A stretch of 6,388 bases of DNA, taken from contig QOAV01000068.1 of NCBI GenBank assembly GCA_003972845.1, positions 1-6,388 on the forward strand. Reading direction: 5' to 3'. The position numbers were made by a program, and so were the translations under genes. This document shows, piece by piece, positions 1 to 4,396 of this stretch; the first letter of the stretch is position 1, and every line of letters starts with the position of its first letter. The notes under the pieces are model-generated. The model was not told the origin of the DNA and searched no databases. It saw only the letters and a list, made by a program, of their open reading frames with translations. The stretch comes from Gammaproteobacteria bacterium (GTDB taxonomy: Bacteria; Pseudomonadota; Gammaproteobacteria; QOAV01).

Positions 1-190
1 CGCGGCGTAGTGTGAGGGGCGCGCCGGGCGGGATGTTTTTCCAGATGTTTTCGCCGTCGTAATACTGGAATCCGGCGATGGCGGAGACTTGCAGCAGGGC
101 GAGGGCGTCATTGGGCCAGGCGGCGGCTTTGGCGACGACGATGCCGGTGGCGCCGGCGGCGATGTGTTTGAGTAAATGACGTCTATTCAT
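1..190 (-). CDS. HIRAN-domain protein with Tat-like signal, N-terminal part only
   Basis: The reading frame starts at the ATG complementary to 188-190 and stays open to the window edge, giving 63 codons; the C-terminus lies outside. Residues 1-30 look like an export signal: a twin-arginine motif NRRHLLK (residues 2-8) is followed by an Ala/Gly/Val-rich hydrophobic stretch (AAGATGIVVAKAAA). Residues 35-63 (VSAIAGFQYYDGENIW and onward, ending near APLTLRR) match the opening of a HIRAN domain as I know it: an aliphatic-x-GFQYYDGE segment, then a PG turn and an L-x-L-R-R strand that precedes the EPDNPYD-like motif. HIRAN domains in Rad5/HLTF bind the 3' end of single-stranded DNA; stand-alone bacterial versions are poorly understood. 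The start is supported by a good Shine-Dalgarno AAGGAGT (complement of 198-204) 7-8 bases upstream. The gene follows the WYL regulator on the same strand by 48 bases. The family call rests on about 30 residues of the domain. Confidence 0.78.
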   Translation of the reverse strand, partial: MNRRHLLKHIAAGATGIVVAKAAAWPNDALALLQVSAIAGFQYYDGENIWKNIPPGAPLTLRR

Positions 191-197
191 TTCTGCT

Positions 198-204
198 ACT
201 CCTT
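198..204 (-). promoter_or_regulatory. Ribosome binding site of the HIRAN gene
   Basis: The minus strand reads AAGGAGT, a near-perfect Shine-Dalgarno, with GGAG 8 bases before the ATG at 190. It fixes the start codon. It is stronger than the site before the WYL gene, so the second gene can be translated well by itself. Confidence 0.75.
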
Positions 205-234
205 CTTTCATGGAGTAACAGCATAGCCGGGGTG

Positions 235-253
235 CGTATCAATCGCTGATACG
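235..253 (-). other. Perfect 7-bp stem, 5-base loop hairpin over the WYL stop codon
   Basis: The arms CGTATCA and TGATACG are perfect inverted repeats separated by five bases. In the minus-strand transcript the stem includes the last codons and the TGA stop (239-241) of the WYL gene and lies about 45 bases before the HIRAN start. No T-run follows, so it is not a standard intrinsic terminator. It could stabilise mRNA ends, act as a processing site, or be a protein-binding dyad. No function is shown. Confidence 0.4.
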
Positions 254-1225
254 GTGGGACGATTTTTCGTGTTTTTTTGTCATTCTCTCCAGTTCGCGTC
301 GCACGGCTTCGCGCAGAGACGGCGGTTCCATCACTTCCACATCTGCGCCGTACTTGAGGATGTCGCCGAGCAGCTCTTCGTGGCGGCGGTAGGGCAGGCG
401 CAGTTCGTAGCAGCCGTCGGCGAGTTGATAGCCGGTTTGTTGGGGGTGCCAGATTTCGTTGGCAACCCAACGGGCGCGGTGGGCGGTGAAGTGCAGTACG
501 GCAACCTTGTCCGGCTCACCCGCGAAGATGCCGTAGGCGGTGGCGTAGTGGCGGTCGAGGGTTTCGTTATCCATATCCAGCGCAGGCCGATCCAGCGTTT
601 CGGCGGTTTCGATGCAATCCAGCGAGAAAGTGCGCAGATCTTCGCGCTGGTGGCACCAGGCGTCGAGATACCAGTTGTCGCGGTAATGAGTGAGACGCTG
701 CGGCGAGACTTCACGCTGGCTGGCGCTGTCGTCGCTGCGCGCGTGGTAGCCGATGCGCAACCGCTGGCGCTGCAATACGGCCTGGGCGATGCGCGGGAAC
801 CAGCGGGACTGCTCGCGGCGACGGCCCATGGACAACAGGCGAATGCGGTCGAAATGTTGTTCTCCCCCGCCGATGCGCGCCATCAAATTGCGCAAGCGCT
901 GACGGAAGGGACCGGTTTCGGCGCGCACCAGACCCGGTTCCAGATTACTCAGCAGGCTGTCGGCAACCAGCAGGGCATGGATTTCTTCCGGGTTCAGCCA
1001 GAGGCCGGGTATTTCGTGCTCGCCCGCCGCGCGGTCGATGACGTAGCCATTTTGATCTCTCAGATAAATCACTGGTACGCCAAAGTAGTCGCGCAATGTC
1101 CCGATGGCGCGTTTGACAGTGACGCCCTTGCATTCCAGTTTTTGTTCCAGCTGCTTGCGCGATACCGGGTATCGGCGATTGTTCAGCTCGCGATACAGGG
1201 TCATGACGCGGTCAAGTTTGTCCAT
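239..1225 (-). CDS. WYL-domain transcriptional regulator (HTH-WYL-WCX)
   Basis: The 328-residue length and three-part layout are typical of the family. Residues 1-65 form an N-terminal winged helix-turn-helix of the HTH_11/DeoR-like type: a helix at MDKLDRVMTLYREL, then the helical VSRKQLEQKLECKGVTVKRAIGTLRDYFG region (21-49) and a wing ending in GYVID. Residues about 145-210 are the WYL domain, with the signature NWYLDAW at 184-190 (W185, Y186, L187) and the following RTFSLDCIE strand (198-206, R198, F200, L202, D203). Residues about 237-310 form the WCX C-terminal extension. WYL domains are believed to sense nucleic acids or nucleotides, and many members control DNA-damage or phage-defence loci. 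The start ATG follows a modest AAAGG; the in-frame codon ten positions upstream is a TGA stop (1256-1258), so the start is well bounded. It is transcribed away from the metal-efflux genes. It may control itself, the HIRAN gene, or the divergent operon; the sequence does not say which. Confidence 0.95.
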   Translation of the reverse strand: MDKLDRVMTLYRELNNRRYPVSRKQLEQKLECKGVTVKRAIGTLRDYFGVPVIYLRDQNGYVIDRAAGEHEIPGLWLNPEEIHALLVADSLLSNLEPGLVRAETGPFRQRLRNLMARIGGGEQHFDRIRLLSMGRRREQSRWFPRIAQAVLQRQRLRIGYHARSDDSASQREVSPQRLTHYRDNWYLDAWCHQREDLRTFSLDCIETAETLDRPALDMDNETLDRHYATAYGIFAGEPDKVAVLHFTAHRARWVANEIWHPQQTGYQLADGCYELRLPYRRHEELLGDILKYGADVEVMEPPSLREAVRRELERMTKKHEKSSHRISD

Positions 1226-1380
1226 GGGTGCGAGCCTTTCTGTGCTGGCAAGGAGTCATGCCGCCCTGCGCCAGGATTAAACGGATATTCAAGTCCAGAG
1301 AAACAAAAGTAAAGCGCCAATGCCCGCCAGTAAAACCCTTTCTGTTGCAAAGCGGTCGATCCGGTGGCAAAGTGCCAGCC
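1226..1380. promoter_or_regulatory. Divergent intergenic region, presumed promoters for both operons
   Basis: These 155 bases separate the WYL start from the start preferred here for the small CzcI-like gene, so both operons should be transcribed from here. I see no convincing sigma-70 pair on either strand. Possible regulatory elements are a direct repeat AGTAAA at 1308-1313 and 1329-1334 (21 bp apart, about two helical turns) and a weak dyad with TTGC at 1345-1348, TCGA at 1356-1359 and GCAA at 1367-1370. The promoter role is inferred from gene orientation alone. Confidence 0.4.
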
Positions 1381-1704
1381 GTGCGCAAACTGATTTCCAC
1401 ATTGCTGATCTTCGCCACTCTGTTCGCGAATGTTTCATGGGCAGCGGATGCGCATGCCGAAGCACACGCCAGCAACTGGCCCGGCAGCCTCGCCGTTTGC
1501 GCGTCGGACTGGCCGCAGGATGATACTGGCGCGAATAGTAGCGACGCCTGCGATCATTGTTGTCATGGATTTGCGCATATCGTCGGTTTTGCCGTACAGC
1601 CTTATCTGGCTTTCCCTGCGGCGACGGATTCTTCCGCCGCGCTCGTCACAAGGCTCTATCGCAGCCGTTCCCAGTTACCGCCGATTCCCCCTCCCAACGC
1701 CTGA
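1381..1704 (+). CDS. Small exported Cys/His-rich protein, CzcI-like, first gene of the efflux operon
   Basis: A 107-residue protein is predicted from the GTG at 1381. Residues 1-22 are a clear Sec signal peptide: VRK charged end, hydrophobic LISTLLIFATLFANV, cleavage near SWA-A. The mature part starts with a His-containing DAHAEAHA segment, has a cluster CDHCCHGFAH at 57-66 (C57, H59, C60, C61, H62, H66) suited to metal binding, and ends in a Pro-rich tail PPIPPPNA. This layout resembles small periplasmic proteins often found in front of czcCBA operons, such as CzcI, thought to modulate or assist metal efflux. The next gene follows after 71 bases. The start is uncertain: the same frame is open upstream with candidates at 1228 (GTG), 1258 (ATG) and 1372 (GTG). 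The longer forms would bury the signal peptide behind about 40-50 residues and fill the intergenic region, so I prefer 1381 or 1372. The ribosome site (GGTGG near 1363-1367) is weak. The family call is by resemblance and context. Confidence 0.68.
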   Translation: MRKLISTLLIFATLFANVSWAADAHAEAHASNWPGSLAVCASDWPQDDTGANSSDACDHCCHGFAHIVGFAVQPYLAFPAATDSSAALVTRLYRSRSQLPPIPPPNA

Positions 1705-1764
1705 ATTCTCTACGCTGTACCCTTCTGCATTGCGCTGATGGCGTGATGCGGCGATTTATTTCGT

Positions 1765-1769
1765 GAGGA
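1765..1769 (+). promoter_or_regulatory. Ribosome binding site of czcC
   Basis: GAGGA lies six bases before the ATG at 1776 and supports that start over other in-frame codons. Confidence 0.65.
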
Positions 1770-1775
1770 TTCAAC

Positions 1776-3071
1776 ATGTCAAAACCCGTCAGATTTATCA
1801 TTGCCCTGTGGGGTCTGTCGCTATGCGTTCCGTGGCAGACGGCGCAGGCGGAACAAGCTGGCGCTGCTGCGTCCGTTTCATCGTCCGGCGCCGAACTCGG
1901 CCAGCTGTCCGATTTCATTGCCAAAGTGCTGAAAAACAGCCCCCGTGCCCGTTCTCTTAAGGCTTCGATGCAAGCGTCGGTCGCACGTCGTCAGGCGGCG
2001 GACCGGCCTCTGCACAACCCCGAGCTGGCGCTGGAGGCAGAACGCACTGACGTCAACACCCGCAGCATCGGCCTCAGCCAGGCCGTGGACTGGAGTGGCA
2101 AACGCCGCGCCCGCTCAGAACAGGCCGGGTTCGAACTGAAGGCCGCCAGCGCCCGGGCGGCTGTTTCCCGGCAGGCGCTGGCCAGCGAGCTGCTCAAGGC
2201 TTTGGCCGATCATGGCGCTGCGGACCAGTTGAACCAGCTGGCGCAGGAACGGGTGCGACTCATGGGGCAATTCGCCCATATTGCAGACCAGCGACGGGCA
2301 GCAGGCGATCTCGATCAGGTGGAATACGATCTGGCCAGTCTGGCGGCCCTGCAGGCCGAGCTGGAAGCGGCCGAATTCTCTGCTCGTCTGGGCGATGCGC
2401 GCCGCGCGCTGCAGGTTCTGGCGGGCGCTGCCGGAACCAGCCAGTGGCCCAGCCTGCCGGACAGCCCGCACAGGATTCAGATGCAACAGGCCAATCTCGA
2501 CGTGTTGCTGAAGTCACACCCATCCTATCTGGCCAGCCAGGCTGCCGTGGAAGCGGCGCGATCGGCAGTGGAGCTACGTCAGCGTGAGGCCAGACCGGAT
2601 CCCACTGTGGGTCTGCGCGCCGGACGCGAGGACAGCGACCGGCTCACCGCACTGACTCTGTCTGTTCCCCTGTTCGTGCGCAACCGCTACAAGGCGGAAG
2701 TACAGGAGGCGAATGCCCTGCTGGAGCAGGCCGGGCAGGAGGCCCGGACCAACTGGCTGGATCTGCACAGCCGGGCTGAGGTATCGCGCCAGCGCTATCT
2801 GCTGACCCGGAAAACCTGGACCAGCTGGCAAAAACGCGGCCAGACTTCTCTACAGCGCCGCACTTCCCTGCTCAAACGTCTGTGGCAGGCGGGTGAACTG
2901 AGCACCACCGACTATCTGGTTCAACTGAAGCAGACGCTGGAAACCCAGGGCGCCGCCGTGGAGCTGCGCGGTCGCTTGTGGCGAGCCTGGGCCGACTGGC
3001 TGCAGGCCAGCGGGACGGTGTTTCAGTGGCTGGGGTTGAAGGATGATTTCACAACAATAGCAGAGCAATGA
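1776..3071 (+). CDS. czcC: CzcC-type outer-membrane efflux channel (TolC superfamily)
   Basis: The 431 residues are close to the usual CzcC length of about 420. Residues 1-25 are a Sec signal peptide ending TAQA before EQAG; there is no lipobox Cys, unlike OprM-type lipoproteins. The mature protein shows the duplicated outer-membrane-factor layout. Repeat one starts near LSDFIAKVLKNSPRARSLKA (44-63), with the NPEL strand motif at 81-84 and long Ala/Gln/Glu/Arg-rich amphipathic helices to about 215. Repeat two starts near LKSHPSYLASQAAVEAAR (245-262), with RPDPTVGLRAGRE (273-285), SVPLFVRNR (296-304) and further coiled-coil helices to about 410. The protein should form a trimeric channel-tunnel in the outer membrane that docks on the CzcB-CzcA complex. 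It lies 71 bases after the small exported gene and 160 bases before czcB, an unusually wide gap for this operon type. The symbol is family-level; metal specificity does not reside in this subunit. Confidence 0.92.
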   Translation: MSKPVRFIIALWGLSLCVPWQTAQAEQAGAAASVSSSGAELGQLSDFIAKVLKNSPRARSLKASMQASVARRQAADRPLHNPELALEAERTDVNTRSIGLSQAVDWSGKRRARSEQAGFELKAASARAAVSRQALASELLKALADHGAADQLNQLAQERVRLMGQFAHIADQRRAAGDLDQVEYDLASLAALQAELEAAEFSARLGDARRALQVLAGAAGTSQWPSLPDSPHRIQMQQANLDVLLKSHPSYLASQAAVEAARSAVELRQREARPDPTVGLRAGREDSDRLTALTLSVPLFVRNRYKAEVQEANALLEQAGQEARTNWLDLHSRAEVSRQRYLLTRKTWTSWQKRGQTSLQRRTSLLKRLWQAGELSTTDYLVQLKQTLETQGAAVELRGRLWRAWADWLQASGTVFQWLGLKDDFTTIAEQ

Positions 3072-3231
3072 GGGCGCCGAAATCTGCGCATGCGCCCTGA
3101 TGCCTTATCACCCCTCTCCCCGGCCCTCGGCAACCGCTCCTTGCGTTGCTCTACTTCCTGCATCCATGCGGTCGTCTCCCGCCGATGGACAGAGTAAAAA
3201 TGACCATGAAAAAAATTGAAAGGAAAACACC
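3072..3231 (+). other. 160-base czcC-czcB spacer with hairpin, C-rich segment and duplicated start context
   Basis: Directly after the czcC stop, AGGGCGC (3071-3077) and GCGCCCT (3092-3098) form a 7-bp G+C-only-but-one stem with a 14-base loop; the 10-bp palindrome GCGCATGCGC (3086-3095) overlaps its right arm. No T-run follows, so termination would be at most partial. Next, 3107-3130 is C-rich and pyrimidine-dominated (GGGGAGAGGGG on the other strand). The last 40 bases are A-rich and hold the czcB ribosome site. An 11-base direct repeat ACCATGAAAAA occurs at 3203-3213 and again at 3229-3239 over the czcB start. The upstream copy is in a tiny frame of 11 codons (3200-3235) ending in TGA inside the czcB start (ATGA overlap). 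I see no conventional gene here. Confidence 0.4.
3219..3224 (+). promoter_or_regulatory. Ribosome binding site of czcB
   Basis: AAAGGA is seven bases before the ATG at 3232, in an A-rich and probably unstructured context. It decides between this ATG and the out-of-frame ATG at 3206, which has no comparable site. Confidence 0.65.
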
Positions 3232-4383
3232 ATGAAAAACTGGATTACCCTGCCGCTAACCCTGCTGATGCTGGCATTTGCCAACGCCACCTGGCCGGAA
3301 GCCGGCGAGCACGGCCATGAACACGGCGAAGCGCGGACTGAAGACGGGCACGAAGGCGAACACGAGGAAGGCGTCATCCAGCTTTCTGCGGAACAGCAGA
3401 AAATGGCCGGCATCGTTACCGAAGCCCTGAAGGAACGGACTCTGGCCGCCGAAATCCGCGCTCCCGGCGAGGTAAAACTCAACGCCTACAAGACCGCGCG
3501 CATCACCAGCCGGGTTACTGCGCAAGTAGTCAAGCGCCACGTGGTGCTGGGCGATCATGTGAAAACCGGTCAGGCGCTGGTGACTCTGTCCAGCGTGGAA
3601 ATGGCCGAGGCCCAGGGTGCGCTGCTTGTGGCCGACCGCGAATGGCAACGGGTGCAGAAACTGGGCGCGAAAGTGGCGTCGGCGCGGCGCTACACCGAAG
3701 CGCAGGTCAAGCGCCAACTGGCGTGGGCCAAGGTGAGCGCGTTTGGCATGACGGCGAAAGAAATCGACGCCCTGCTGAAATCGGGCGACGCGCGCAAGGC
3801 CAATGGTGAATTCAATCTGCTGGCTACACGCGAGGGCACGGTGGTGCAGGATGATTTCATCGAGGGCGCGGTAGTGGAGCCGGGCCATGTGTTGCTCACC
3901 GTCACCGACGAAAGCTCTCTGTGGGTGGAAGCACGGCTGACGCCAGTACAGCTGAAAAACATCAAGAAAGGCGCCACAGCTCGCGTACACACCGCCGAAG
4001 GCATGCTCAGCGGCGAAGTCACCCAGATCCATCACACCATCGACGAAACTACCCGCACCATCGCCGTGCGCATTACCGTGGCCAACCCGGATGACCTGAT
4101 CCATCCCGGCGAATTCGTGGACGTGTTCCTGCAAAGCGCCACGCAGGTGTCTGCGCTGGCGGTGCCTGATACCGCCGTGGTGCGCAGCCCCGATGGCGAC
4201 TGGCAGGTATTCATCGCGCAACACGAAAACGAATTCCGCGCCGTGGAAGTGGAGGCGCAGCAAAGCAGCGGCGGCTATACGCGCATTGCCGGCCTGGAGC
4301 CGGGAACCCGTGTGGTGGTCAAGGGCGCGTTTTTTCTGCAATCGGAAATGGCCAAGTCCGGCTTTGATATTCATAACCATTAA
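3232..4383 (+). CDS. czcB: CzcB-type periplasmic adaptor of a heavy-metal RND pump
   Basis: This is a 383-residue membrane-fusion (HlyD/RND adaptor) protein that bridges the inner-membrane pump and the outer-membrane channel. Residues 1-19 form a Sec signal peptide (cleavage near ANA-T) with no lipobox Cys. Residues 24-47 are a His/Glu-rich segment with H27, H29, H31, H40 and H44, fit to capture periplasmic metal. The first barrel and lipoyl half follow: LAAEIRAPGEVKLNAYKTAR (71-90) and ITSRVTAQVVKRHVVLGDHV (91-110), with KTGQALVTLSSVEMAEAQ. A short helical hairpin covers about 122-185, and the second lipoyl half lies near LLATREGTVVQDDFIEGAVV (196-215). The beta-barrel domain runs about 225-300 and ends HPGEFVDVFL; the membrane-proximal domain follows from VPDTAVVRSPDGDWQVF to the end. 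The C-terminus FDIHNH adds two more His. Only 13 bases separate it from czcA, so co-transcription is very likely. The metal is not determined by this subunit alone. Confidence 0.95.
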   Translation: MKNWITLPLTLLMLAFANATWPEAGEHGHEHGEARTEDGHEGEHEEGVIQLSAEQQKMAGIVTEALKERTLAAEIRAPGEVKLNAYKTARITSRVTAQVVKRHVVLGDHVKTGQALVTLSSVEMAEAQGALLVADREWQRVQKLGAKVASARRYTEAQVKRQLAWAKVSAFGMTAKEIDALLKSGDARKANGEFNLLATREGTVVQDDFIEGAVVEPGHVLLTVTDESSLWVEARLTPVQLKNIKKGATARVHTAEGMLSGEVTQIHHTIDETTRTIAVRITVANPDDLIHPGEFVDVFLQSATQVSALAVPDTAVVRSPDGDWQVFIAQHENEFRAVEVEAQQSSGGYTRIAGLEPGTRVVVKGAFFLQSEMAKSGFDIHNH

Positions 4384-4396
4384 AGAAGCCTGAATC

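Noticed and set aside
254..1312. Long plus-strand open frame opposite the WYL gene (352 codons)
   Set aside because: It is antisense to a gene with clear HTH, WYL and WCX domains, its product is low-complexity with no recognisable domain, and it arises from the G+C bias of the opposite strand.
1228..1380. N-terminal extension of the small exported protein to GTG 1228 or ATG 1258
   Set aside because: It would put 41-51 residues in front of a good signal peptide and leave almost no room for promoters between divergent genes.
3071..3098. Intrinsic terminator after czcC
   Set aside because: The 7-bp G+C-rich stem has a 14-base loop and is followed by GATGCCTTATC, not a T-run, so full termination is unlikely; kept only as a hairpin within the spacer.
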